Shown in pieces: positions 8,993-18,114 of a stretch of 38,429 nt of DNA (the stretch's first letter is position 1; every line of letters starts with the position of its first letter). Position numbers and translations under genes: made by a program. The notes below the pieces were generated by a model. The model was given only the letters and a program-made list of their open reading frames with translations. It ran no database searches and had not been told where the DNA came from. Location: NCBI GenBank assembly GCA_027623325.1, contig JAQBXY010000030.1:1-38429 (forward strand), written 5' to 3'. The stretch is from Gemmatimonadota bacterium. Its GTDB lineage: Bacteria > Gemmatimonadota > Gemmatimonadetes > Longimicrobiales > Gaopeijiaceae.

Positions 8993-11196
8993 TGGCACCG
9001 ACGGAGGGGGTGAGCGTGACCGCGATCTCCAGGGAGAGCGACCCGCCCCGAAGAGGCTTCTCGCGCCGCTCGTTCGTGAAGATCGGGGTCGTCACCGGCG
9101 CTGGCCTCACCCTTGGAGTCACCTGGAAGGTGATGTCGAACCCGGGCCTGCCGTCGAGCGATGCCACCCTGGTCCCGAACGCGTTCCTGCGAATCGACGC
9201 TGACGGGACGATCACCGTCATGGTGCCGCGCTCAGAGATGGGCCAGGGCGTCTCGACGGCCCTCCCTCAACTCGTGGCCGAGGAACTCGACGCGGCCTGG
9301 GGTCAGGTCTCCTTCGAGTTCGCCCCTGCCCACGACGCGTTCGGCATGATGGTCACGGGTGGCAGCACCAGCGTGAAGGAGTCCTGGCTGCCCCTTCGCC
9401 AAGCCGGCGCCACCGCACGATGGATGCTTCGCGAGGCGGCCGCGCAGCGATGGGGGATTCCGGCGGCGGAGGTCGAGACTCGGGATGCGCGTGCGTTCGC
9501 TCCGGACGGAGCGAGCGTCACATACGCCGACCTCGCAGCGGAGGCGGCGCTCCTGGACGTCCCCGACGAGGTCCCGCTCAAGGACCCGGCCGACTTCCGG
9601 CTCATCGGTCAGTCCGTCCCACGGCTCGACGTCGAAGCGAAGAGCACCGGACAGGCCGTCTTCGGTATCGACGCCGGCCCGAACGAAGCTCGCATCGCGA
9701 TGGTGGCCCGTCCGCCCGTGTTCGGCGGCAAGGTGCGTTCCTTCCGGCCCGACGCGGCCCTCGCGGTCCCCGGCGTCCGGGAGGTCGTGCTGATCCAGAG
9801 CGGTGTCGCCGTCGTCGCGGATGGGTACATCGCGGCCAAGGCTGGACGTGATGCCCTCGTTATCGAGTGGGACGATGGCCCCGCGGCAGGACTGAACGAT
9901 GCGGAGATCTTCGCTCAACTACGAGACGCTGCGCAGAACAACGGCCGCACGGTACGTGACGAGGGTGACGTCGAAACGGCGCTCTCGTCGAGCGAGGCGA
10001 AGGTCCGAGCCACGTATCAGCTGCCCTACCTCGCCCACGCCACGATGGAGCCCATGAACTGCACCGCTTGGGTGCGTGATGGGCGCTGCACGGTGTGGGC
10101 TCCTACGCAGTTTCAGAATGCACCCGCGATCCTCGGCGGCGGAGCGCGCCAGGTGGCCGCAAAGGCCGCGGGCGTCAGCGCGGACAACACTGAGGTCCAC
10201 ACGACCTTTCTCGGCGGTGGCTTCGGCCGGCGGGCGGAGCGCGACTTCGTGCACGAGGCGGCCGAGCTAGCGGGCCTGGTTGAGGGACCGGTCAAGGTGA
10301 TCTGGTCGCGCGAAGACGACATGCAGCACGACTTCTACCGGCCTGCGTCATACCACGAGCTCACCGCGACCCTGAACGCGGACGGATCGCCCGATGCGTG
10401 GCATCACCAGATGGCATCGCAGTCCATTCTCCAGCGTTTGGCGCCCAGTTGGGTGCCAGGCCCCGCCGCGAGGTTCGCAGGCAGACGCGACCCGACCTCC
10501 ACCGAGGGTGCCTCTGACCAGCCGTACCGCAGCCCGAACGTCCAGATGACCTACGCGATGGTGGACCTGCCCATCCCCGTAGGCTTCTGGCGATCCGTGG
10601 GGCACACGCATACCGGGTTCGTGGTCGAGTCGTTCATCGACGAGCTCGCTCATGCGGCCGGCCGCGACCCTTACGAGTACCGTCGCGCTCTGCTGAGCGA
10701 GCACCCCCGTCACTTGGGTGTCCTCGACGCAGTCGCCGCAGCGGCGGGTTGGGGTTCGACCGTACCGGATGGTCGAGCCCGTGGGATCGCGGTGGTCGAG
10801 TCATTCGGCTCCTATGTGGCAGAAGTCGCGGAAGTCTCAATGCAAAGCGGTAGGCCCCGCGTTCATCGGGTCTGGTGCGCGATCGACTGCGGCGTGGTCG
10901 TAAATCCTCGCATCGTTCGAGCGCAGATGGAAAGCGGTATCGTCTTCGGACTCACCGCGGCGCTCTACGGGGAGATCAACATTCAGGCTGGACGGGTCGT
11001 GCAGAGCAACTTCCACGACTACCCGATGCTGCGCATGAACGAGGCACCGGACATCGAGGTTGTGCTTGCCCCGAGCGGTGACGCTCCCGGCGGCGTCGGC
11101 GAGCCCGGTACGCCGCCGATCGCACCGGCCGTCACCAACGCCATCTACGCGCTGACGGGCGAGCGCATACGAACCCTGCCGATCGTCCGTGCGTGA
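8989..11196 (+). CDS. Tat-exported molybdopterin-binding subunit (IorB-type aldehyde/purine/azaarene hydroxylase)
   Basis: This 735 aa protein belongs to the xanthine dehydrogenase/aldehyde oxidase superfamily, IorB branch. It has a Tat signal (S-R26-R27-S-F-V, then a Gly/Ala-rich hydrophobic segment). Cofactor-site motifs are [11 protein letters not shown] (residues about 83-93), [14 protein letters not shown] (about 408-415) and [12 protein letters not shown] near residue 704. The Glu in this last motif corresponds to the catalytic base of the superfamily. ATGA overlap with the Fe-S subunit and a GAGGGAGGTGA site fix the start. The substrate is unknown. In this operon an aldehyde or aldose-type substrate released from glycosides is my inference. 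Isoquinoline-like azaarenes or nicotinate-like compounds are alternatives known for relatives. Confidence 0.92.
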   Translation: MMAPTEGVSVTAISRESDPPRRGFSRRSFVKIGVVTGAGLTLGVTWKVMSNPGLPSSDATLVPNAFLRIDADGTITVMVPRSEMGQGVSTALPQLVAEELDAAWGQVSFEFAPAHDAFGMMVTGGSTSVKESWLPLRQAGATARWMLREAAAQRWGIPAAEVETRDARAFAPDGASVTYADLAAEAALLDVPDEVPLKDPADFRLIGQSVPRLDVEAKSTGQAVFGIDAGPNEARIAMVARPPVFGGKVRSFRPDAALAVPGVREVVLIQSGVAVVADGYIAAKAGRDALVIEWDDGPAAGLNDAEIFAQLRDAAQNNGRTVRDEGDVETALSSSEAKVRATYQLPYLAHATMEPMNCTAWVRDGRCTVWAPTQFQNAPAILGGGARQVAAKAAGVSADNTEVHTTFLGGGFGRRAERDFVHEAAELAGLVEGPVKVIWSREDDMQHDFYRPASYHELTATLNADGSPDAWHHQMASQSILQRLAPSWVPGPAARFAGRRDPTSTEGASDQPYRSPNVQMTYAMVDLPIPVGFWRSVGHTHTGFVVESFIDELAHAAGRDPYEYRRALLSEHPRHLGVLDAVAAAAGWGSTVPDGRARGIAVVESFGSYVAEVAEVSMQSGRPRVHRVWCAIDCGVVVNPRIVRAQMESGIVFGLTAALYGEINIQAGRVVQSNFHDYPMLRMNEAPDIEVVLAPSGDAPGGVGEPGTPPIAPAVTNAIYALTGERIRTLPIVRA

Positions 11197-11202
11197 ATCG
11201 AG

Positions 11203-11928
11203 ATGGTCGACTTGGTCGTTGAGGGCGGGTCGCTGAGCCCATACCGCTGGTGGATCTTCTGGCGCCACATGGCCCGGCTGCAGCTCGGTCTCCTCATGTT
11301 CGGGCTCGCCATCGCACTGATGCTGGAGGCGCACATCGGCCTCGACCCGTGGTCCGCCTTTCATGAGGCGGTGAGCGCCCGGTCGGGATTGAGCTTTGGC
11401 CGTGTTTCTCAGGGAGTCGGCCTTCTCCTGATCCTCTTCAGCGCATCGGTGCTCGCGGTCCGCCCCGGCATCGCCACTGTCTTCAACATGCTCGTCGTGG
11501 GGCCCTGGGTCGATTTACTCCGCGAGCAAGCGTGGCTCCCGGTCGCATCAGGGGGACTGGTAGGGGTGGCTCAGTTCCTGTGTGCCATTCTAGTGATGGG
11601 GCTCGCATCCGCCGTGTACATCGGAGCGCGTTTGGGAGCGGGCCCACGCGATGGACTCGCCATGGGCTTATCCCGCCGCATCGAGCGAAGCCTTCGATTC
11701 ACGCGCAACGGCGTCGAGGTCACCGTCCTCGGCGTCGCCGCCATCCTGGGCGGCTCCATCGGGCTCGGCACGTTGATCTTCGCCCTTCTGATGGGGCCGA
11801 CCATGCAGGCGAGCCTGAAGCTGTTCTCGGTTTCGCACGATCCATCGCCGAGCCTGGGCCGGGTGTCGGCAGAGGAACCTAGACGGCCCCCTCTTGCGAC
11901 GACCGGGGAAACCACCACATTACCCTGA
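11203..11928 (+). CDS. YczE-like integral membrane protein
   Basis: This 241 aa protein has about five hydrophobic segments, including RLQLGLLMFGLAIALMLEA, VGLLLILFSASVLAV, GLVGVAQFLCAILVMGLAS and VEVTVLGVAAILGGSIGLG. Motifs such as GLDPWSAFHEA and GARLGAGPRDGLAMGLS are typical of the YczE/YyaS/YitT-like family, whose transported substrate is unknown. It starts 6 bases after the molybdopterin subunit stop, so it belongs to the same transcript. That makes a role in uptake or efflux of the operon's substrate or product possible, but this is only context. The hairpin at 11941-11966 follows its stop. Confidence 0.85.
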   Translation: MVDLVVEGGSLSPYRWWIFWRHMARLQLGLLMFGLAIALMLEAHIGLDPWSAFHEAVSARSGLSFGRVSQGVGLLLILFSASVLAVRPGIATVFNMLVVGPWVDLLREQAWLPVASGGLVGVAQFLCAILVMGLASAVYIGARLGAGPRDGLAMGLSRRIERSLRFTRNGVEVTVLGVAAILGGSIGLGTLIFALLMGPTMQASLKLFSVSHDPSPSLGRVSAEEPRRPPLATTGETTTLP

Positions 11929-11932
11929 ACAC

Positions 11933-11989
11933 TTGAGGGGAGCCCCGGGCCGATTCGTCCGGGGCTATTCCTTGGCTCGCTCCCCTCAA
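11933..11989. terminator. nested inverted repeats, probable terminator
   Basis: Five bases after the YczE-like stop an outer repeat TTGAGGGGAGC (11933-11943) matches GCTCCCCTCAA (11979-11989) perfectly over 11 bases. An inner GC-rich stem AGCCCCGG (11941-11948) / CCGGGGCT (11959-11966) is followed by ATTCCTT. The inner stem with its short T-containing tail resembles an intrinsic terminator for the operon. The outer repeat shares AGC with it, so the two can form a branched structure or compete. It lies only 26 bases before padR, so a regulatory role on that gene is possible. Confidence 0.6.
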
Positions 11990-12014
11990 CATCTCATGTC
12001 GACCAGGGACTCCG

Positions 12015-12356
12015 ATGGGCCGTAGACAGATGAACCTCCTTCAGGGCACCCTCGACGTCCTCGTCTTGCGGGCTTTGAGCGCCGAGTCTCGTCACGGATA
12101 CGAGGTCGCCGCGTGGATCCGGTCGACCACCGACGGGACATTCGAAATCGAAGACGGCGCCCTGTATACGTCTCTGCACCGCATGGAGAAGCGAGGCTGG
12201 CTTCAGTCGTCGTGGGGCGTGTCCGACACCAACCGCCGAGCCAAATACTACGCGCTGACCCCGGCGGGTCGAGTGGAGCTGAATCGGGCGAGCGGGGATT
12301 GGGCGCGGTACGCCGAGGCCGTTTTCAAAGTGCTCGAGTCGGACCAGGAAGCGTGA
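12015..12356 (+). CDS. PadR family transcriptional regulator
   Basis: This 113 aa winged-helix protein has the family run GTLDVLVLRAL, GYEVAAWI, IEDGALYTSLHRMEKRGWL (recognition helix and wing) and AKYYALTPAGRVEL, ending in a short dimerisation helix. PadR proteins of this size (subfamily 1) usually repress the gene next to them, here the permease that begins 1 base after its stop. This padR/ADOP pairing is very common in Acidobacteria and Gemmatimonadota. The ATG at 12015 has AGGGA just upstream. A Met at 12030 is an alternative start. The nested inverted repeat at 11933-11989 could overlap its operator. Confidence 0.93.
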   Translation: MGRRQMNLLQGTLDVLVLRALSAESRHGYEVAAWIRSTTDGTFEIEDGALYTSLHRMEKRGWLQSSWGVSDTNRRAKYYALTPAGRVELNRASGDWARYAEAVFKVLESDQEA

Positions 12357-12357
12357 G

Positions 12358-15078
12358 ATGAGACTGCCGCGCGGCGTCCGACGCCTCTTCCGACTCGGCA
12401 CGTTCCGACGGGACGTGGAACGGGATCTCGACGACGAGCTTGGCTTCCATCGCCAGAAACTCGTGGAGCAACTGTTGCGGGACGGGATGACGGAGCAGCA
12501 CGCGAAGGCGTTGGCACGGGAGCGGTTCGGAGACGAGCGCGCGTACCGGGAAGCACTACGGAGAATCGACACGGGGAGAGTGAGGATGAGGGAGCGCAGC
12601 GAGTTCGTCGACGTTGTGGTGGGGCTGTGGAGCCAGGCCGTGCGGAGCCTCTACCGCTCGCCTGGTCTCACCCTCGCGATTGTGGTGATCCTCGCCCTGG
12701 GGATCGGTGCGAACGCGGTCATGTTCGGTGTTGTCGATCGGCTGCTCTTGAGTCCTCCCCAACATGTAGATGACTGGGAGCAGCTCCGGCACCTCTACTT
12801 GAAGCGCACGATCTTCAATGGGGACGTCTCTACCGGTCGCACGCTCACGTACCCCGACTACGACGACCTGACCCGCGTGTCGGGCTGGTCTTCGGTCGCG
12901 GCTTATACGACCTCCCAGGCGCTGACCGTAGGGCGAGGAGAGGGCGCCCAACGGGAACGGACGGTCAAAGCCTCAGCCTCTCTCTTCCCACTCCTTGGCG
13001 TTCAACCGGTAATCGGCCGCACGTTCTCCGTGGAAGAGGATCTCGCGGGGGCCCCGCCCACGGCGGTGCTGGCTCACGAATTCTGGGAGCGTCGTTACGG
13101 AGCGGACGAAAGCGTGCTCGGGTCGAGCCTCGACATCGGGCGAGGTACGTATACCGTGATCGGCATCATGCCGCCCGGCTTCACCGGCGCGGAGCTGGAA
13201 CCCGTGGATATCTGGCTCCCATTGGAGACCGCCCAGGCGATCGAAGAACAAAACGTCGACTGGCACGATACTCGCAATTGGTGGTGGCTTCGCACCGTCG
13301 CTCGGTTGTCCGCGGAGGCCACCGACGAGGCCACGACCGCTCAGGCCACCGCGCTACATCGAGCGGGACAGGCAGAGCAGATCGAGGCCGATCGCTATGA
13401 CTCCGCGGCCGAGATCATGAGTGCACCGATCATCGCGGCTCGGGGGCCCACACCTACTGCGGAAGCCGACGTGGCTCGATGGTTGGCCGGCGTGTCGGCG
13501 ATCGTCTTGCTCATCGCCTGTCTCAACGTGGCGAACCTCCTGCTCGCTCGCGGCATCCGTACACGGCGCGAAACCGCTGTCCGTCTCGCGCTCGGTGTGA
13601 GCCGGCGGCGTCTCGTCGCACAGCTTCTAACCGAGAGCCTCGTCTTCTCCGCTCTGGGAGCCGGTGCCGCGCTCCTGGTAGCTCGCCTCGGAGGAGGCGT
13701 CCTCCACCAGCTGTTGTTGCCGAACGTGGCTTTCGCCGACCAGATGCTGAATCCGCGGCTCGTGTTCTTCACCGGAATCGCGGCCCTCCTGTCCACCCTG
13801 CTCGCCGGGGTAATCCCGGGCCTACAGGTGAGTCGGCCGGACGTCGCCGACGCTCTTCGGGATGGAGGTCGCGGTGTCTCGGGGGGTGGCTCGCGCACGC
13901 GCGCGTCGCTTCTGGTAGGACAGGCCGCACTTTCTGTCGTCCTCCTCGTTGGTGCCGGACTCTTCGTGCAAAGCTTCCGGAACGCACAAGGGATGGATCT
14001 CGGTTATGAAGCCTCGAGGGTGGCGGTGATCGCCCTCGAATGGAACGAGACACTATCCGCCGCGGATCGCGAAGCCGTCTACCAGCAGCTGCTCCCCGAG
14101 ATCCGACGCAGCCCTGCTGTGCTCGAGGCAGCCTTCACCTATACGGTTCCCTTCCAGTCGAGCATCAGCCTCGGCCAACCGAGGATCCCCGGGCGAGACT
14201 CGATCCCGCGGCACCACGGGGGAGGGCCTTACGTGAACAAGGTGAGTTCGGGGTACTTCGAGGCGATGAGGCTGTCGATCGTACGGGGTCGCTCCTTCGA
14301 GGCACTCGACGACGCCCCGCAGGCCCCGCCCGTAACCGTACTGTCCGAAAGCATGGCCACCGCGATTTGGCCCGATGAGGACCCGATCGGTCAGTGCATG
14401 GTCTTCGGCGATAGCTCGGATGCGGCTACCGCTTGCACGACCGTCGTGGGCGTCGTCGAGAACCACCGTCGACAGGCGCTCGTGGAAGACGACGAGTTCA
14501 TGTACTACGTCACACAGCGCCACCCAGCCTTAGAGCGCCCACCACAAGGGATCGTCGCAGGGACCATCGATCCCGCTTCGGACGCAGCGGAGTCCCTCAG
14601 GGTTCAAGCTGCTTCGGTTTCACCGCTAGTGCGCTTCGCTACGGTGCTGCCTCTCCAAAGTTCCATCGATCCGGCGCTTCGCCCGTGGAGGATGGGCGCG
14701 TACATGTTCACCCTGTTCGGGCTGCTCGCGCTCGTGGTCGCCGCATGGGGTTTGTACTCCGTGTTGGCGTTCGACATCGCCCTTCGGCGGCAGGAGCTGG
14801 GGGTGCGCTCGGCGCTCGGCGCCGGCGTTGGCCGGCTCGTCGGCCTCGTGTTCAAGCGCGCCGCGGGCCTGGTCATCATGGGTGTGGCGCTCGGGGTGGT
14901 GGCATCGCTCGCCGCGGCACGCTTCGTATCGCCCCTACTCTTCCAGGTGTCGCCTTCGAACCCGACGGTCTACGCCGGGGTGACGATCACGCTCCTTCTC
15001 GTGGCTGCCCTGGCCGGCACGCTGCCCGCGTTACGGGCCTCTCGAGTCGACCCGAGCGAGGCGCTCCGGGCCGACTAG
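12358..15078 (+). CDS. ADOP-type ABC transporter permease (FtsX/MacB-like)
   Basis: This 906 aa protein starts with the ADOP N-terminal helical region (RDVERDLDDELGFH...RFGD), followed by the first membrane helix (LTLAIVVILALGIGANAVMF, about residues 101-120). After that come a MacB-type periplasmic domain, an internal FtsX domain (about residues 380-490), a second periplasmic domain and a C-terminal FtsX domain with ALVVAAWGLYSVLAFDIALRR and RQELGVRSALGA, ending in LRASRVDPSEALRAD. The duplicated permease without its own ATPase is the acidobacterial duplicated orphan permease layout. A partner ATPase would be encoded elsewhere. Substrate is unknown; efflux or mechanotransmission in the envelope is usual for the superfamily. 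It is almost contiguous with padR, so repression by that product is likely. Confidence 0.95.
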   Translation: MRLPRGVRRLFRLGTFRRDVERDLDDELGFHRQKLVEQLLRDGMTEQHAKALARERFGDERAYREALRRIDTGRVRMRERSEFVDVVVGLWSQAVRSLYRSPGLTLAIVVILALGIGANAVMFGVVDRLLLSPPQHVDDWEQLRHLYLKRTIFNGDVSTGRTLTYPDYDDLTRVSGWSSVAAYTTSQALTVGRGEGAQRERTVKASASLFPLLGVQPVIGRTFSVEEDLAGAPPTAVLAHEFWERRYGADESVLGSSLDIGRGTYTVIGIMPPGFTGAELEPVDIWLPLETAQAIEEQNVDWHDTRNWWWLRTVARLSAEATDEATTAQATALHRAGQAEQIEADRYDSAAEIMSAPIIAARGPTPTAEADVARWLAGVSAIVLLIACLNVANLLLARGIRTRRETAVRLALGVSRRRLVAQLLTESLVFSALGAGAALLVARLGGGVLHQLLLPNVAFADQMLNPRLVFFTGIAALLSTLLAGVIPGLQVSRPDVADALRDGGRGVSGGGSRTRASLLVGQAALSVVLLVGAGLFVQSFRNAQGMDLGYEASRVAVIALEWNETLSAADREAVYQQLLPEIRRSPAVLEAAFTYTVPFQSSISLGQPRIPGRDSIPRHHGGGPYVNKVSSGYFEAMRLSIVRGRSFEALDDAPQAPPVTVLSESMATAIWPDEDPIGQCMVFGDSSDAATACTTVVGVVENHRRQALVEDDEFMYYVTQRHPALERPPQGIVAGTIDPASDAAESLRVQAASVSPLVRFATVLPLQSSIDPALRPWRMGAYMFTLFGLLALVVAAWGLYSVLAFDIALRRQELGVRSALGAGVGRLVGLVFKRAAGLVIMGVALGVVASLAAARFVSPLLFQVSPSNPTVYAGVTITLLLVAALAGTLPALRASRVDPSEALRAD

Positions 15079-15164
15079 CGCCGGGTGGGTCACGAGCATG
15101 AGACGGCCCAGCTGGTTTCGTCCGAACCTTTGGTCAGCCTCCTGGCTGGTCTACTTTTCCTGCC

Positions 15165-16790
15165 ATGCCCCGCACCAAGAACATCACCGCTCCCAAGCCC
15201 GACCCCGCCGAAGCGCCAGTCCGCGGCCCCGCACTCGAGGACGAGATTCGAGCCGCCGCCGATTTGCTCGAGAGGATCGGACAGGATCGATCCATTCTGT
15301 CGCACGTCGACAAAGCCGAGCAGCGACGCCTGCTCCACGCGGCGGGGAAAGTCTGGAGCCCCGATGAGACGCGGCGCCGGCAGCTGACTCGAGCACTCGC
15401 GAAGAAACGCAAGTCCGAGGCCACGAGCAAAGAGGAGAAGATCCTCAATCGGACCGGGATTCGGACGTTGCGTCGCAAGCCGACGTTCACGACGCCGAAC
15501 ATCCGCCCACCGGCACTCTCGGGCGACCGGAGCGACTCGTTGCTTCAGACGGTGGACGATCCGACCGAGGCGCGCGACGGCGGGCACCCGGGAGTGGGGG
15601 AGCAGCACTGCTACGTGTGCAAGGTCCACTTCACCGACCTCCATCACTTCTACGACCAGCTTTGCCCCGCGTGCGCCGACCAGAACTATCAGAAACGGGG
15701 CGAGTTGGCGGATCTGTCGGGCCGGGTCGCGCTCCTTACCGGCGGCCGCGTCAAGATCGGCTACCAGGCAGGCATCAAACTCCTTCGTTGCGGCGCCGAG
15801 CTGATCGTTACCACACGCTTCCCCAGGGACGCGGCGGCCCGCTACGCACGTGAAGACGACTTCGAAGACTGGAAGCATCGGCTGCAGATCTTCGGCCTAG
15901 ACCTGCGCCACACTCCGAGCGTAGAGGCGTTCTGCACGGAACTCCTCGAAACCCGGGAACGCCTGGACTTCATCATCAGCAACGCGTGCCAGACCGTCCG
16001 GCGACCGCCGGACTTCTACGCGCACATGATGGCCAACGAGGTAGCGGCCCTCGATGCCCTTCCTGATGCCATTCAGAATCTGCTCGGTTCGTACGAAGGT
16101 CGGCGCGGAATCGAACTCGTCTCGAACGGAACGGCGGTCGCTTCACTCGGGTCGCGATCCTCGAACGGAACCGAACTCCCGGGGCTCACACACGCCGCCG
16201 AACTCTCCCAGGTCCGCCTTCTGCCCGAGGAGGTACATGCGCGACAGGCCCTCTTCCCCGCAGGTGAGCTGGACCAGGACCTTCAACAAATCGACCTGCG
16301 CGAAAGCAACTCCTGGCGCATGCTGCTGGCGGACGTGCCGACGGTCGAGCTGTTGGAGGTGCAACTCGTCAACGCGATTGCGCCGTTCGTGTTGAACGCA
16401 CGGCTCAAGGCGCTCATGCTGCGCACGGACAGTCGCGACAAACACATCGTCAATGTGTCTGCGGTCGAAGGACAGTTCTATCGGAATTGCAAGACGACGC
16501 GGCACCCGCACACGAACATGGCGAAGGCGGCGGTGAACATGATGACGCGGACCTCAGCGACGGACTACCACAACGATGGCATCCACATGAACGCCGTGGA
16601 CACCGGATGGGTAACCGACGAGGATCCAGAGGCCATCGCCGAAAGAAAGACCGAGATGCATCGCTTCCACCCACCCCTCGACATCGTCGACGGCGCGGCG
16701 CGCATCGTGGACCCGATCATCCGTGGCTTCAACACGGGCGAGCACGTCTGGGGGCAGTTCCTGAAGGACTACGCGCCCACCGACTGGTAG
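15165..16790 (+). CDS. SDR-like oxidoreductase with an N-terminal zinc-ribbon-like module and altered active site
   Basis: This encodes 541 aa, about twice a typical SDR. Residues 1-145 are basic and charged, with a helical region (DLLERIGQDRSILSHVDKAE). C149-x2-C152 and C167-x2-C170 form a probable zinc-binding pair with HFTDLHHFYDQL between them. The Rossmann part begins at LSGRVALLTGGRVKIGYQAG (about 184-203) and continues through VTTRFPRDAA, LDLRH and FIISNAC in place of NAG. The active-site Ser is S432 (NVSAVEG). The YxxxK position reads T450-N-M-A-K454, so the usual catalytic Tyr is Thr. The end (TGWVTDEDP, GQFLKDYAPTDW) is SDR-like. Either another residue such as Y439 serves as acid, or the protein is not a classical dehydrogenase. 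No signal peptide, so cytoplasmic. Substrate unknown. Confidence 0.85.
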   Translation: MPRTKNITAPKPDPAEAPVRGPALEDEIRAAADLLERIGQDRSILSHVDKAEQRRLLHAAGKVWSPDETRRRQLTRALAKKRKSEATSKEEKILNRTGIRTLRRKPTFTTPNIRPPALSGDRSDSLLQTVDDPTEARDGGHPGVGEQHCYVCKVHFTDLHHFYDQLCPACADQNYQKRGELADLSGRVALLTGGRVKIGYQAGIKLLRCGAELIVTTRFPRDAAARYAREDDFEDWKHRLQIFGLDLRHTPSVEAFCTELLETRERLDFIISNACQTVRRPPDFYAHMMANEVAALDALPDAIQNLLGSYEGRRGIELVSNGTAVASLGSRSSNGTELPGLTHAAELSQVRLLPEEVHARQALFPAGELDQDLQQIDLRESNSWRMLLADVPTVELLEVQLVNAIAPFVLNARLKALMLRTDSRDKHIVNVSAVEGQFYRNCKTTRHPHTNMAKAAVNMMTRTSATDYHNDGIHMNAVDTGWVTDEDPEAIAERKTEMHRFHPPLDIVDGAARIVDPIIRGFNTGEHVWGQFLKDYAPTDW

Positions 16791-16805
16791 GCGGCCGGCG
16801 AAATA

Positions 16806-17165
16806 TTGTCGGGCGGACTTCTGGCGACGCCAACCGCCACGGGGGCTCAGTTCAGCGCTGGGATCACGGGGCTCGACCCGTCGAGCGATAGCCACGTGAC
16901 CATCACGCTATGGGACGACGAGGCCATCGAGCCGGGCACCTTTACCGGCTTCACAGCTGCCGGCACCTCGGTCGGCGGCGTGACACTGAGCTATGAAAAC
17001 GCCACCGGCACGGAGTGCACAGCTGAGCCCGTCGACGCCTCGATCACACTCAACGACGTCACGGCCACGCACCTACGTGGGAGCCTTTCCGCGGTCGTAT
17101 CTGGAGTCGGTGTCTCGGACGTCACGATCACCGAGGGTCAGTTCTCCGTGAGGCGTGTGAACTAG
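16806..17165 (+). pseudogene. beta-rich ORF lacking an N-terminus, probable remnant of a secreted or lipoprotein gene
   Basis: The reading frame gives 119 aa from a TTG, with no ATG, signal peptide or convincing ribosome site. The sequence is beta-strand and Gly/Thr-rich (FSAGITGLDPSSDSHVTITLWDD, EPGTFTGFTAAG, TLSYENATGTECTAE, LRGSLSAVVSGV) and ends FSVRRVN. It looks like the mature beta-sandwich of small secreted proteins that normally follow a lipoprotein signal. It is in the same frame as the SDR gene, whose TAG lies 15 bases upstream. I treat this as coincidence or a joined fragment. It faces an ABC permease fragment, so 16800-17571 reads as a decay zone. A short functional protein cannot be excluded. 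Confidence 0.45.
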
Positions 17166-17166
17166 A

Positions 17167-17205
17167 GGACCTCTTTCGAAGGCAGCGGTGGCACGGCAGA
17201 GGTCC
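17167..17205. terminator. inverted repeat between convergent remnants
   Basis: GGACCTCT (17167-17174) pairs perfectly with AGAGGTCC (17198-17205) across a 23-base loop. It lies between the stop of the beta-rich ORF and the stop of the permease fragment on the other strand. The position suits a bidirectional terminator, but there is no T-run. Confidence 0.35.
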
Positions 17206-17211
17206 CCCGCG

Positions 17212-17571
17212 CTACTCCTCCCGCAACACGGTCACCGGATCGAGTCGGGTCGCACGCCGCGCGGGAATCCAGGACGCGGCCAGCGCGACGGATATGAGAA
17301 CGACCGGACCGACCAGGAAGGCGATGGGGTCACGGGCGTCGACGTCGTAGAGCATCGACTCCATTACGCCTGTCAGCGCCCAAGCTCCTGCCACACCGAG
17401 CGCGAGCCCGATCAGGGTGACCTTGAGGCCCTGCCCCAACACGAGCTTCTGAACGGTCGACGCCTCGGCACCCATCGCCATCCGAATACCGATCTCGCGC
17501 CCCCGCTGAGAGACGGAATACGACATCACGCCGTACGTACCCACGGCTGCGAGGAGCAAGGCGAGGAGTCC
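17212..17571 (-). pseudogene. C-terminal fragment of an FtsX/MacB-type ABC permease
   Basis: About 119 codons encode the last FtsX domain of an ADOP-like permease. They read [20 protein letters not shown], then [35 protein letters not shown] and the typical end [19 protein letters not shown]. Upstream of about 17571 the same frame stays open but reads as unrelated sequence, antisense to the pterin dehydratase gene, with no permease similarity. The gene is therefore broken within the last membrane domain and about 85 percent of a normal permease is missing. No start codon with a ribosome site precedes it. It is not a copy of the permease at 12358-15078, since the wording differs. Confidence 0.8.
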
Positions 17572-17769
17572 CGGCTCCGGAGGATTGTCCGAGTTCGACA
17601 TGGTACCGCACGATTGGGGCCGTTGGGGGCAAGGGCAAGTCGTCGGATCGCGAATCGACCGCCTGCCTCGCCGCTCGAGGGGTCTCGCTCTACTTTCGTG
17701 GCGCAGAGCAGTCGCTCGGAGGACGCGAACTGTGAACCGCCGAGCCCCCACAAAGGAGAAGCGCCCGAG

Positions 17770-18114
17770 ATGGAACCGATCGCACGGATGAAATGCACGG
17801 CCTGCCGCGTGGGGGCTCCGACGGTTACCGACGCGGAGCGAGACGAACTCCACGCCGCCGTGCCCGAGTGGGCACTGGTCGAGCGCGAAGCGATTCCCCG
17901 GCTCGAACGTGTTTTCGCGTTCCCGAATTTCGAAGATGCGCTCGCGTTCACCAACGCGGTGGGGGCACTGGCCGAAGAGGAGGGCCATCACCCCGCGCTC
18001 CTGACCGAGTGGGGCCGTGTGACCGTGACGTGGTGGACGCACAAGATCCGTGGGCTCCATCAGAACGACTTCATCATGGCGGCCAAGACGGACGAGCTTC
18101 AGGGAGTCGCGTGA
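17770..18114 (+). CDS. phhB: pterin-4a-carbinolamine dehydratase
   Basis: This encodes 114 aa. The ATG at 17770 follows AAAGGAG (17752-17758) at 11 bases; a Met at 17788 is an alternative start. The N-terminus [17 protein letters not shown] and the catalytic block GHHP (H73, H74) with W89 and T90-H91 are diagnostic of this family. The enzyme dehydrates 4a-hydroxytetrahydrobiopterin to recycle the pterin cofactor of aromatic amino acid hydroxylases, and some homologues serve molybdopterin-related or folate chemistry. No hydroxylase is in the window. The final TGA overlaps the GTG of the PQQ dehydrogenase (GTGA), an unexpected coupling of a cytoplasmic pterin enzyme to a secreted quinoprotein. 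The symbol is by family. Confidence 0.92.
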   Translation: MEPIARMKCTACRVGAPTVTDAERDELHAAVPEWALVEREAIPRLERVFAFPNFEDALAFTNAVGALAEEEGHHPALLTEWGRVTVTWWTHKIRGLHQNDFIMAAKTDELQGVA

